64,000 nt of DNA from CAYFLR01 sp964343805 (lineage in GTDB: Bacteria > Bdellovibrionota_B > Oligoflexia > CAYFLR01): contig CAYFLR010000003.1 in assembly GCA_964343805.1 (NCBI GenBank), positions 62,001 through 126,000 of the forward strand, written 5' to 3'. A program made the position numbers and the translations under genes. The notes below the pieces were generated by a model that saw only the letters and a list, made by a program, of their open reading frames with translations, was not told the DNA's origin and searched no databases. The stretch's first letter is position 1, and each line of letters starts with the position of its first letter. Below are positions 17,730-27,046 of the stretch, one piece after another.

Positions 17730-17834
17730 CCTCTCACTCCCAACTAAAAGATGAGTTTTGTTTGACTGTCTATTTTTTCGACAGTTGGTGACAAAACTTT
17801 AGACAAAAATGAAAATGATAGAAAAGTTGGGAAT

Positions 17835-19855
17835 CTATTTTTTAGAAAAGGAATTAAAAAGTTGACCTTGTACAAGGTCTGATCCGGAATCACCCTCTGG
17901 TTCTGATGGTTGTTTTGAAAGAGGGGTAATTTTGGTTATAGTATAACGAGTTAATAGTTTTCCAATCGCGCTACGACCTTTAACGAGTATGGTTGAAAAG
18001 TCTAGGTCTAATGAAGTCTTTCTAATTCCTTTTCCTGAAAGTTTGATCTTGAGTTTAGGGTCATCTTCAGTGGAAAAATACAAGATTGTTCCTTCACTGA
18101 ATAGCTGATATTGCTTGTCTCGTATTAATCCTCCCACGGTAAACCTTTTTACATAAGAATTACCGTTTTGTGAATTGAAATAGATCATATTATAAACAGT
18201 ATTAGGATCATTTTTAATGAACCTATTCACATAGAGGGTGTCTTCCCCTACATAGAGCTTAGAAGGAAGCTTAATAAGGCTAAATTGACCATTTTTCTTA
18301 ATAAAAATAACATCATCTAAAGATGAACAGGCAGTGATCAGATTGGCATTTTTTAGATCAGTACCAATATAGCCCTTATCGTCTTGATAGAGTTTCATGT
18401 TGGTTCGGGCTACTTCCACCGCATTTACGGCGGAGAATGATTTTAGTTCGGTGCGGCGCGGATGGTCCTTACCATATTTCTTTTTAATGTTAGTCAGGTA
18501 ACTGATGGTGTAGCGCGTGATATCTGCTAATTTGGCTTCGATGAGTTTGATCTCATCCTCGATGGCTTTGAGTTCTTTGCGGGCATTATCAATATCAAAC
18601 TTGGAAATCCGCTTTATTTTGATTTCAGTCAGCTTGATAATGTCTTCTTCACTCACCTCTTTTTTCAGTTTTTTGGTATAGGGCTTGAGTTCTTTATCTA
18701 TAGAATAATAGATTTCCTCGTTAGAATTGCACTTTTTCATCACCTCATAGATCTCTTTCTCAATAAAAATCTTTTCCAGTGACTTCATGTGCCATTTGTC
18801 CAGAAGGGCATTTCGTTTATATTCGAGTTCTTGTCGGAGGAGCTCTCTGGTTTGATCTATAGTGCTGGTTAAAATCTCTGAGATTTTGAGAAAGTGAGGT
18901 TTTTTGTCTTTGATAACACAGGCTAAGGGGGAAAGGGTCACTTCGCAGTCGGAGAAGGCATAGAGCTGTTGAATAGATGTTTCGGCATCGGATCCTTTGG
19001 GGAGGTTTATTTCAATGGAAACACGGGCTGCTGTATTATCTTCAATTTTTGATATCTTAAGCTTTCCTTTATCATGGGCACTCAAAACTGAATCTATGAT
19101 AGATGAGGTGGTGGTTCCATAAGGAATTTCAGTGATTTCAAGCTTATTCTTGCCAATTTCTTCGATCTTGGCTCGGACTTTTACCTTTCCTCCTCTAACT
19201 CCTTCTTGATAGTTTGAAATGTCCGCTTGTCCTCCCTGGAAAAAGTCGGGATAGAGCTCAAATGGCTTGTTTTTGAGGTACTTAATTCCCGCATCAATCA
19301 CTTCATTGAAGTTATGGGGGAGAATCTTGGTGGATAAACCAACGGCAATACCATCTATTCCCATTACCAGAACTAAAGGGAATTTAACGGGAAGAAAGAT
19401 CGGCTCTTTCTTTCGCCCATCATAGGAGGGAGCCCACTGGGTTAAAGGAGGAGAGTAGAGTACTTCTAATGCAAACTTTGTAAGCCTGGCNNNNNNNNNN
19501 CCACGACGGCAGCAGATCGGCGCGCTTGGGCGGCGGCGGCGGCAGGATCTCCAGTAAGTGGGTCTCCCCAGTTACCTTGAGTATCAATTAAGAGGTTTTT
19601 CTGCCCCATATTTACCAAAGCACTATAAATAGATGCATCTCCATGGGGGTGATACTGCATTGAGTTACCAACTATATTGGCCACTTTATGATATCTGCCG
19701 TCATCCATTTCCTTCATTGAGTGCAGGATTCGTCTTTGGACGGGTTTAAAACCATCAAATATAAAGGGAATAGCCCTTTCGGTTATTACATAGGATGCAT
19801 AATCCAAGAACCAGTCTTTAAACATGTTGTCGACGGCTACAATCTCTTTTTTCAT
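17835..19855 (-). CDS. parC: DNA topoisomerase IV subunit A, interrupted by a gap
   Basis: Breakage-reunion subunit of a type IIA topoisomerase. Upstream of the gap: KDWFLDYASYVITERAIPF, FDGFKPVQRRILHSM, GNSMQYHPHGDASIYSALV and QGNWGDPLTGDPAAA. Downstream: ARLTKFALEVLYSPPLTQW, GIDGIAVGLSTKILPHNF, the tower/coiled-coil region and a short C-terminal part. The catalytic Tyr (RYIEARL context) falls exactly in the 10-N gap at 19491-19500, which also breaks the apparent frame. The total of about 670 residues lacks a long GyrA-type C-terminal pinwheel, and with the parE arrangement this favours topoisomerase IV of the Bacteroidetes/delta type. The start ATG overlaps the parE stop by 4 nt. Confidence 0.9.
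19491..19500. other. Scaffold gap (10 N) at the parC active site, with a suspect flank
   Basis: The 45 bases to the right (19501-19545) are about three-quarters G+C and translate to AAAQARRSAAVV, where the family has AAARYIEARL. The contig end here is probably erroneous or chimeric. Confidence 0.7.
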
Positions 19856-21684
19856 ATGGACTGCTCTTCTTCTACTCGGAGGTTAGAAACAATGAAATCT
19901 CGGCGGTCTGGTGTGTTTTTGCCCATATACCGTTCGAGTAACTTAGAAATGGTGATATCGGCATGGAGAAATACCGGTTCGAGTCTGATTTTTTTGCCAA
20001 TAAAATGGGAAAACTCTCCGGGGGAGATCTCTCCTAACCCTTTAAAGCGGGTTACCTCTGTCTGTCCAACCAGCTTCTTTTGAGCTGAGAGCTTCTCTTT
20101 CTCGGAATAACAGTAGAGAGTCTTTTTCTTGGTTCTCACTCGAAAGAGGGGGGTTTCAAGAATATAAACATGCCCCATTTTAACGAGGTCGGGATAGTAT
20201 TGAAGGAAAAATGTTAGTAATAACATTCGGATATGCATTCCGTCCACATCCGCATCGGTGGCTATAATGATTTTGTTATAACGAAGATTTTCTAGGCCGT
20301 CAGCAATATTGAGCGCATGTAACAGCATGGCAAACTCTTCATTTTCATAAATGACCTTGGGAGGCTTGGAGAGAGTGTTGAGAGGTTTTCCTTTGAGTGA
20401 AAAGACGGCTTGGGTGGCCACATCACGAGCTTTTGTGATGCTCCCGCTAGCAGACTCCCCCTCTGTTATAAAAATTTGTGACTCATATCGGCGTGGGTGC
20501 TTGGTATTCAGTTTGATCTGACAATTCCGGAGGCGTTTATTATGAATCGAGGTTTTTCTTTCTCGTTCTTTGGCTAGCTTCCGAACATTTGCAATCTCTT
20601 TTCGCACCCGTTCGTTGGCTTTGATTTTACGTAGCATGGCATCAGCAACGGTTGGATTTTTATGGAGATAGTCTGAGAACTTCTCTTTGACGCTCTCGGT
20701 AACCCAGCTCCGAATGGTGAGTTCATCCTTTTTGACCCAAACACTCCCGAGTTTAGTTTTGGTTTGGGATTCAAATATGGGTTCTTCAATCCGAATGGAG
20801 ATGGCTCCAATCATACCAGAGCGTACATCAGAGGCATCAAAGTCCTTCTTGAAAAAATCTTTTGCTGATCTAAGCACACCTTCACGAAAGGCGGTAAGGT
20901 GGGTTCCCCCTTCAGTTGTATTTTGACCATTTACAAAAGAGTAGTAAGTCTCTCCTGTGCTATTACCATGGGAGTAGGCAAATTCCAGATCTTTACTCTT
21001 AAAATGACAAACTGGGTAATAGAGCTGATCGTTTATTTTATAGTTGAGGAGATCTTGCAATCCACATTTGGAAATATAGGGTTGTTCATTGAAGTTCAGA
21101 GTCAACCCTGCGTTTAGAAAGGCATAATACCAAATTCGCTCTTCTAAAAACTCAGGTATATAACTAAAGTCACCAAAGATTTCATGGTCAGGGGTAAAGG
21201 TGATGATGGTGCCATTTGGTTCTTTTGTTTTCTTATTTTCGTACTCTTCTATTAATTTACCACGTTCAAAGGTAGCGGTCTTGGACTTGCCATCTCTAAT
21301 TGTGGTGGCTTCAAAGTGCTCAGATAGGGCGTTGACAGCTTTGGTGCCAACTCCGTTTAATCCCACTGATCTCTTAAAGGCTTGACTGTCATATTTAGCA
21401 CCGGTGTTTATTTTAGAAACGCACTCTACCAACTTGCCTAAGGGGATTCCTCTGCCAAAGTCTCTTATTTTTACCTGCTTTTCTTCGATTTCAATATCAA
21501 TATTTTTGCCAGCGCCCATCATAAATTCATCAACACTGTTATCAATAACCTCTTTTGCTAGAACATAGATCCCGTCATCGGGGCTACTGCCGTCGCCGGT
21601 TTTTCCTATATACATACCGGGTCTGATTCGGATGTGCTCCTTCCAATTCAACGACTTAATATCATCTTCGGTATATTTACCCAT
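19852..21684 (-). CDS. parE: DNA topoisomerase IV subunit B
   Basis: ATPase subunit of the type IIA topoisomerase. The GHKL ATPase domain shows AKEVIDNSVDEF, IRDFGRGIPLG and LNGVGTKAVNALS. The transducer domain follows, then TOPRIM with FITEGESASG and ATDADVDGMHIRMLL. The C-terminus has TRFKGLGEISPGEF. At 610 residues it lacks the long GyrB insert, consistent with ParE. The stop overlaps parC's ATG by 4 nt, so the two subunits are produced in a coupled way. About 175 nt of non-coding sequence separates its start from the end of nadK on the same strand; no clear promoter was recognised there. Confidence 0.95.
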   Translation of the reverse strand: MGKYTEDDIKSLNWKEHIRIRPGMYIGKTGDGSSPDDGIYVLAKEVIDNSVDEFMMGAGKNIDIEIEEKQVKIRDFGRGIPLGKLVECVSKINTGAKYDSQAFKRSVGLNGVGTKAVNALSEHFEATTIRDGKSKTATFERGKLIEEYENKKTKEPNGTIITFTPDHEIFGDFSYIPEFLEERIWYYAFLNAGLTLNFNEQPYISKCGLQDLLNYKINDQLYYPVCHFKSKDLEFAYSHGNSTGETYYSFVNGQNTTEGGTHLTAFREGVLRSAKDFFKKDFDASDVRSGMIGAISIRIEEPIFESQTKTKLGSVWVKKDELTIRSWVTESVKEKFSDYLHKNPTVADAMLRKIKANERVRKEIANVRKLAKERERKTSIHNKRLRNCQIKLNTKHPRRYESQIFITEGESASGSITKARDVATQAVFSLKGKPLNTLSKPPKVIYENEEFAMLLHALNIADGLENLRYNKIIIATDADVDGMHIRMLLLTFFLQYYPDLVKMGHVYILETPLFRVRTKKKTLYCYSEKEKLSAQKKLVGQTEVTRFKGLGEISPGEFSHFIGKKIRLEPVFLHADITISKLLERYMGKNTPDRRDFIVSNLRVEEEQSI

Positions 21685-21860
21685 GAAGTCTCCTGTCTAT
21701 TTCAATCCTGGAGTGTCAATGATTGATGTCCGTCTTTTCAAAAGTAATGAGGGTCCAGGTTTTAATGTGCCGGTCAATATAACAAATTGTAATGCGAAGT
21801 CAATAGTCGGATCCTTCTGGGAAATTGATGTTTATTGCTTGGAAGGGTTGATTGACAGGG

Positions 21861-22742
21861 TTATAAGAAGATTGATAGCGGAGTGGCTCGGTTATTTATC
21901 TCTATTTTTTCCCCATATTGAAGGGGGTAGGTCCGATTAAAACCGTCAAAGGACAATAGTGAGGTTTTCATAAGGGAAATAAAGCTAAGGCTTTTTTCGG
22001 CAGGAACAATTTGCTGGTTCCAGCCGGGGCTTTGATGCATCTGGCGGTGGCAAAGTTCTCTAACGAGAAATTGATAATGAGTATCTCGCAAAGAGAGTAT
22101 ATGGCCTCCAGCAGAACAGATGGCCGCAGTTGATCCGGCGGCAGTGGAAATCCACACTCCCGAACTTTTCTGTAAGACTTCACGGCCTTCAAGCTCTATG
22201 ATGTACTTGGTCACAGCTGCCGGTGCGGTGTGGCTAAAAAGAATATCATTTAAAGCAAAGTCTGATATGAGTTTTCCATCAATAGATGCCTGTAGTCTAC
22301 TTAGAGCAATAGTTTTTAACTTCTCTTCTTTGATATTTTTAATAGTTTTAATAAAATTATCAGATCGAGTGCAGCACAGCTTTCCTGTTGAATAGGTAGG
22401 TGCTGAATTAACTCCAAGAAGAGGAATTTCTTCAAGATATGGTGCGCTCATTAAGACAGTTCCGTCTCCTCCAACTGTAATCACTAATGAAGGATTACAT
22501 TCGTTTAATTGAGAGGGAAGGTCATAGCGCTCACAGATAGAGTGGTTGATACCAAGTGAAGTTAAGTCACTGGTTATTTGATCGAGTGAGTTGTAGTGCT
22601 CATCATGACTTTCAGAAATGGTCTTGGTTACTTCTGGAGGGTCCAGAGATTCTAGATGCGGGTCTTTCTTTGAATCTCGCCTGGCTTTATAGACACTAGA
22701 TTTATGAACAACTAGAACATGCTGAAATGTATCATGACACAT
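21861..22742 (-). CDS. nadK: NAD kinase
   Basis: Phosphorylates NAD to NADP. The GGDGT motif is present in LVITVGGDGTVLMSAP, and the second conserved segment is GVWISTAAGSTAAICSAGG, followed by the C-terminal strand region QYGEKIEINN. The 293-residue length is normal. The N-terminus carries an Asp/Glu/Ser-rich insertion between the first strand (VLVVHKSSVYK) and the helix before GGDGT. The gene begins 42 nt after the stop of the 56-codon peptide gene and has GGAAA upstream of its ATG, so they may share a transcript. It lies ahead of parE-parC on the same strand. Confidence 0.9.
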   Translation of the reverse strand: MCHDTFQHVLVVHKSSVYKARRDSKKDPHLESLDPPEVTKTISESHDEHYNSLDQITSDLTSLGINHSICERYDLPSQLNECNPSLVITVGGDGTVLMSAPYLEEIPLLGVNSAPTYSTGKLCCTRSDNFIKTIKNIKEEKLKTIALSRLQASIDGKLISDFALNDILFSHTAPAAVTKYIIELEGREVLQKSSGVWISTAAGSTAAICSAGGHILSLRDTHYQFLVRELCHRQMHQSPGWNQQIVPAEKSLSFISLMKTSLLSFDGFNRTYPLQYGEKIEINNRATPLSIFL

Positions 22743-22784
22743 GATTTTCCAAAGGAAGCGAGGTCGTTATGAAAAGGTTATAGC

Positions 22785-22955
22785 CTATGGACGTGGGCGT
22801 GGTCTTGTTGGTTTTGGCTTATCAGGATCACCGATCTGTGATAGACCACAAAATGGAGTTCCTTGGCCGCCAGATCCGCCACCAATTGGGCTAATCTTAG
22901 GTAGAGGTTTAACGCCTTTATCTGAGTTTGTGTTTAATAATTCAAAATGTTTCAT
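22785..22955 (-). CDS. 56-residue Gly-Gly / Pro-Arg-rich peptide of unknown function
   Basis: This small gene has a strong ribosome binding site (GAGGTG, 4 nt before ATG 22955). The peptide has a polar leader-like half (MKHFELLNTNSDKGVKPLPK), a Gly-rich junction (IGGGSGGQG, 24-32), one Cys (C36) and a C-terminus of alternating Pro and basic residues (KPKPTRPRPRP). The IGGG junction recalls double-glycine leaders of bacteriocin or RiPP precursors, and the Pro/Arg tail recalls proline-rich antimicrobial peptides; both are resemblance only. It has no signal peptide. It is 42 nt upstream of nadK and preceded by a terminator-like hairpin and repeats of a GGTAwTATTA motif, suggesting its own regulated promoter. 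No dedicated protease or transporter is adjacent. Confidence 0.5.
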   Translation of the reverse strand: MKHFELLNTNSDKGVKPLPKISPIGGGSGGQGTPFCGLSQIGDPDKPKPTRPRPRP

Positions 22956-22981
22956 CCCGCACCTCGTTGTTGGTTTAATAT

Positions 22982-23053
22982 TGTTACCAAACAATCTAAT
23001 ATTACCACATTAAGTAAACAAATAATACCACCCTTCAGCGTAATTGGTATTAG
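22982..23053 (-). promoter_or_regulatory. AT-rich leader region with repeated GGTAwTATTA motifs
   Basis: Reading the minus strand towards the peptide gene there are imperfect copies GTGGTATTATT, GTGGTAATATTAG and TTGGTAACAATATTA. An opposed copy at 23045-23053 makes an inverted pair TAATACCA...TGGTATTA. This may be an operator array; no clean -35/-10 pair could be chosen. Confidence 0.35.
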
Positions 23054-23098
23054 ATTTACACCGAATCAGGGGTTTTTACCCCAAATTCTCTTCTGTGG

Positions 23099-23121
23099 AT
23101 AAAATGGTTGCAATAACCATT
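23099..23121 (-). terminator. Hairpin after the CHASE2 kinase operon
   Basis: On the minus strand AATGGTT-ATTGC-AACCATT is followed by TTTTAT, 18 nt after the kinase stop codon. The stem is weak (7 bp, mostly AT) but the arrangement is terminator-like. A second small stem GGGGT/ACCCC follows near 23069-23084. Confidence 0.5.
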
Positions 23122-23138
23122 CCAGTTCAAATGCCAGG

Positions 23139-25049
23139 TTATAGAGGAATTGTCAAGGAAAAGGTGGTTTTTTCACCATCCTCAATATCCACTACTAAAT
23201 CCCCTTGATGCAACCTAGCAAAATATCTAGACAAATAGAGTCCGATGCCCATTCCTTTCTCACCTGCCTCTTTGGCGTTGGCTCCTCGATAGAATTTGTC
23301 AAAAATACTTTCCTTTTCTTCGGCGGAAACAGGCCAGCCTTGAGAGCAAATTTGTACTTTAACAAAGTCCTCTTCATCGATGGATTTAATCTCGATAGTT
23401 TGCTGGGGCTTTGAAAATTTCACTGCATTATCAATGAGGTTGTCTAGGATATTAGATATTAAATTCGGATCCAGCTTGCAGGGGAAAAGGGGGTCTGGAG
23501 CAAAAGTAATCCGTAGAGATTTTTCCACCAGATAAGATTGAAATGAGTTCACCTTCTTTTTAATAAGTTCATTAATATCTTTACTGGCCGGAGTAATTTG
23601 GAAAGCGCTCTCTTCAACTTTGATGAGTAAGAGGATGTTGTAAAAATATTTTTCCAAGAAATTGGTGAGTTTAATAATTTGAGCTATGGAGCTCTGCATA
23701 CCAGGATCGAGTTGGTTTTGTCGATCATACTCCACCAGCTCTATGAGATTGCGTATTTTTGCAATGGGTGTGTTGAGATTATGAGAGACCAAAGAGATGA
23801 AATTAACCTTAAGGTCTTTGGTTTCTTCTAATGCCTGATGGGTTTGACGAGTCTTCCATTGAATCAGGTTTTCCTTGATTAAACGCAAAACTGCTCCGGC
23901 TGCAAGAGACAAAGTAGAGAAGTAAACTGGAATGAACAAAGGAAGATAGCTGTAGAAAAAGCTCAGTAGCAGAAGATCTGCCAAAATGAGGCTAAAAAGA
24001 AAAGCCAAGTAAATGGAGAGAGTTCTTAAGGGGTGCCAAAACCACCAGGAGAATATGATAATCAAGCAGAAACCTACAGTGAGAATAAGATCCCACCAAG
24101 AAGCCACCACAGTGATTTCAGTTCCGGTTAAAAAGGTATTTATGATATTGGCAAAAACAAAGATCAAAGGACTGCCATGTTTAAACAGATCTTTCTTTCC
24201 GGGCTGCAGTGGGGTGAGGGCCCTGTTAATAACGGTATCATTCTCGGCAAAGTGACTGTTATTACCAATGAGAATTTTCTTGTGCTGAAGCAAGCTGAGG
24301 TTAAAATCAGGTGCCAGGACTTCTCGTGCATGGAAAATGTTAAATTTCTGGTAAGGAGCATAGTTAATGAGTACTCCTTTCATGTTTCCATTGGCCCAGA
24401 GGCGGTTGTTGGTGAGTCTCTGTTTGAATTCGGGGTTCTCTATGATCAGTTGCTCTTTAAAATTCTTACCTTCTATAGATCTCTGTAAAACATGATCATA
24501 GGCCAGGCTAAAGGACTTTGAACTATAATAGATGTAAGAGAGCATGGGGTCATCTAAAGACTCCGTCATGGTGGCCATAAAGTAAACATGTTTTAAGCTG
24601 TTAAATGCCGGGGGAATCCACTGACTCAGGAAGGGTACACCAATAATTAAATTTTCGATTTTCTTAATTTGATCTACAAAGAGGCCATATTCAGAACTTT
24701 GAATCGGGTGAGCGCCGTTAACAAAGTCGAGATAAATAAATTCAGGTGTGGCCAGAGATATTTTGTTTATAAGGCGATAGTATTCACTGAGAGATAGATC
24801 AGGAAATTGCTTTAAACCGGAATCTTCAAGGGATTTTAGATCCTCGTTATCCACCATGATGATTGCTATAGAGTTGTCTACTTGAGGAGTTTCTTTTTTT
24901 AACTGATAAATCCATTGGTAGAGAGTTTTCTCAACCCGGATATTGAGCTTGAAATTATAAATTTGGTGAGTGACGAAAAACAGAGTCGTGCCTATGACAA
25001 ATAGGACGAGGATATTGGAAATAAACTGGAATGCTCTTTGTTTATTCAT
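23139..25049 (-). CDS. CHASE2-type sensor histidine kinase
   Basis: An N-terminal helix anchors an extracytoplasmic CHASE2-like domain (residues about 35-300), followed by three closely packed transmembrane helices (about 310-380), a short linker, a HisKA domain with the phospho-acceptor H423 in SLVSHNLNTPIAKI, and a HATPase_c domain with N-box NILDNLIDNAVKFS and GMGIGLYLSRY. The ATG at 25049 overlaps the stop codon of the upstream kinase gene (ATGA) and is preferred to one 45 nt earlier. There is no response regulator beside it. The co-translated neighbour is a paralogue lacking the His, so a heteromeric receptor is plausible. Signal unknown. Confidence 0.85.
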   Translation of the reverse strand: MNKQRAFQFISNILVLFVIGTTLFFVTHQIYNFKLNIRVEKTLYQWIYQLKKETPQVDNSIAIIMVDNEDLKSLEDSGLKQFPDLSLSEYYRLINKISLATPEFIYLDFVNGAHPIQSSEYGLFVDQIKKIENLIIGVPFLSQWIPPAFNSLKHVYFMATMTESLDDPMLSYIYYSSKSFSLAYDHVLQRSIEGKNFKEQLIIENPEFKQRLTNNRLWANGNMKGVLINYAPYQKFNIFHAREVLAPDFNLSLLQHKKILIGNNSHFAENDTVINRALTPLQPGKKDLFKHGSPLIFVFANIINTFLTGTEITVVASWWDLILTVGFCLIIIFSWWFWHPLRTLSIYLAFLFSLILADLLLLSFFYSYLPLFIPVYFSTLSLAAGAVLRLIKENLIQWKTRQTHQALEETKDLKVNFISLVSHNLNTPIAKIRNLIELVEYDRQNQLDPGMQSSIAQIIKLTNFLEKYFYNILLLIKVEESAFQITPASKDINELIKKKVNSFQSYLVEKSLRITFAPDPLFPCKLDPNLISNILDNLIDNAVKFSKPQQTIEIKSIDEEDFVKVQICSQGWPVSAEEKESIFDKFYRGANAKEAGEKGMGIGLYLSRYFARLHQGDLVVDIEDGEKTTFSLTIPL

Positions 25050-27046
25050 GCGGTCAGTTTCTTCCTTAAGTACCAGAGGTACATTGGATTCCAAATAGAA
25101 GGTTTATGTGGAATGAGGACATGAAAAACACTACCACCTGGATCATTGTCGGTAACAAAAATATCACCCTGATGAAGGCTTAGCAGGTATTTTACAAGAA
25201 AAAGGCCCAAGCCTGTCCCTTTAACGGTGTAAACATCATCATTTTTTATTCGATAGAACTTTTCAAAAATCTTTTCTTTATAGTCCATGGGAATACCCGG
25301 CCCTTGATCCCGAAAAGTAATGTGGGAGAGTCGAGCACTATCCATAATGTGAATCTCTATAAGAGTTCCAGAGGGTGAATATTTTATGGCATTGCCTAAT
25401 AAGTTGGATAGAATTTGTTCGATAATATGCTGGTCTCCTAAAGGAGCCAAGTCGTAATGAGTCTGCTTGTAAATTTCGAGCTCGATATTTTTTTCAGTTA
25501 ATTTGAAGCTGAACTGATCAGCAATATTGGTCACACATTCTGTAATGGGCACCGGTTTAAGGCTGATCTGTGGAGTCTCGCTTTCGAAGCTTGAAAAGGC
25601 AATAATATTTCGAATATAGGTATCGAACTCTCGACTGCTGGTGAGGGTCTGCCCCAGCGCCTTTTCTGACATTTCAGTAAGTCTCTCTTTCTTACTGCCT
25701 AAAGCTTGAGCTTCACTGAGTATTTGCTCACTAAAGTTGGCCAGATCTTTAGAAATTAAATTCATGAAGTTACTTTTTAGGCTGGATATCTCTTTTGTTG
25801 CTTGCAGCTGTTCGGTTAGTAGCCAAGTGATTTCCATTTGTCTGGTGATTCGATAAAAGGTGGCAATAAAGTAGGTGAGCAGCATAAAGAAATAGGAAGT
25901 GGTGATATTGAGCCACATACTATAACTAAGTAAATAGGTGGAGAAAAACCATAATAGCAGGCCAATGATCAACACGATTAAAGTGGCTAAGATCAGGTGC
26001 AAATTGGTAATGGCCACATAAGTCAGTAAAATGGTTATGATGGCTGCGGCATAGGTATAGTACTTGGAAAGTGGAATAATCATCTTGCCCATGATCATAG
26101 TATTAAGGGCCCAAGCCCAAATTTCCGCTTTTGAACGCATAGGAGTTTCATGGAAGAGATCAAAGTTGGGAGTAGGATGCATGACCGCTACTTCAGCCAC
26201 GGCGCTAAAGGGTTGATGTCCACTTCCAATAAATAGATACTTATTCTTTAGGTTTTCTTTAGGATATGAAGAGTCTAAGAATTCACTGATACTGACAGTG
26301 GGAAATTTACTCTTCTGATTATAATGAAAGTAATACCCAAAAGGTTTTTTATATATAAATGGTAATGGGACAATGCTGGTTGGATACTCATGGGTGAGTT
26401 CAAGCCCGCTGATTCTTTTAAAGAGACTTGAACCTAAATTAGTCACCGGCCCTGCGATGGTTTTCCATTCCAAAATGGCCGACCTTACATTTTCTTGTGA
26501 GTGATAAACTGCAAATCCTTGCCAGGCAAATGATTCCGCATCTAAAAATGGTTTTGGTACGAGCAGTCCCTCTTGATTATAGGTGGTTCCTATCAATATT
26601 TTGTTGTTATAGGTCTGGGTGAGTTTTTGTAAGGTTTGGTAACTTGGGTCTTCATTGTCATGAGCCTTATGGTTCATGAAATAAACAACTTGATGAGCTC
26701 CCGCTTGTAAGGCTTTCAGAGAGCTTTTAGTAAAAAGTTTCAGTGGGATTTCTTTATGCGAAGTGGAGTGTTTTTTATTATATTGTTCCACATCTTCTTT
26801 GGTGGATTGGATGAGTAATATACGGGAGTTAATAGGGATGTCTGCTTTCATCCCCATTCGCCAGTCATAAAACTTATGCTCGAATCGACTTTCAATATTT
26901 AATGAATAGAATAAAAAACAGCTCAAAGTGATTAAAGTGAGTAATAATCCATGAATTAGAAACTGAGGGAAATAGGTGGTTCTCTTCAATAATGATCGCT
27001 TTTCATCTCGCCCAGGGCGGGATGGCGGATAGGATGTTGTGGTCAT
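25046..27046 (-). CDS. CHASE2-type sensor kinase homologue lacking the phospho-acceptor His
   Basis: It has the same layout as its downstream partner: N-terminal helix (residues about 28-48), CHASE2-like sensor, three membrane helices (about 335-395), dimerisation helices and HATPase_c. The H-box reads FMNLISKDLANFSEQ: Lys433 occupies the place of the conserved His (codon AAA at 25750-25748). The ATP-binding part looks complete (NLLGNAIKYSPSG, DQGPGIP, GTGLGLFLVKYLLS). It may therefore phosphorylate the partner kinase in trans or act only as a sensor subunit. Its start overlaps the end of the upstream protease-like lipoprotein gene by 44 nt and its end overlaps the next kinase by 4 nt, making a three-gene operon. 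Confidence 0.8.
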   Translation of the reverse strand: MTTTSYPPSRPGRDEKRSLLKRTTYFPQFLIHGLLLTLITLSCFLFYSLNIESRFEHKFYDWRMGMKADIPINSRILLIQSTKEDVEQYNKKHSTSHKEIPLKLFTKSSLKALQAGAHQVVYFMNHKAHDNEDPSYQTLQKLTQTYNNKILIGTTYNQEGLLVPKPFLDAESFAWQGFAVYHSQENVRSAILEWKTIAGPVTNLGSSLFKRISGLELTHEYPTSIVPLPFIYKKPFGYYFHYNQKSKFPTVSISEFLDSSYPKENLKNKYLFIGSGHQPFSAVAEVAVMHPTPNFDLFHETPMRSKAEIWAWALNTMIMGKMIIPLSKYYTYAAAIITILLTYVAITNLHLILATLIVLIIGLLLWFFSTYLLSYSMWLNITTSYFFMLLTYFIATFYRITRQMEITWLLTEQLQATKEISSLKSNFMNLISKDLANFSEQILSEAQALGSKKERLTEMSEKALGQTLTSSREFDTYIRNIIAFSSFESETPQISLKPVPITECVTNIADQFSFKLTEKNIELEIYKQTHYDLAPLGDQHIIEQILSNLLGNAIKYSPSGTLIEIHIMDSARLSHITFRDQGPGIPMDYKEKIFEKFYRIKNDDVYTVKGTGLGLFLVKYLLSLHQGDIFVTDNDPGGSVFHVLIPHKPSIWNPMYLWYLRKKLTA

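Noticed and set aside
17745..17775. ACTGTC/GACAGT hairpin between parC and the membrane-protein gene
   Set aside because: Only about 6 bp with no U-tract; not strong enough to list as a terminator.
22741..23013. Plus-strand open frame of 90 codons over the small-peptide gene
   Set aside because: It is the complement of the minus-strand peptide gene, which has the good ribosome binding site; the plus-strand product has no sensible composition or upstream site.
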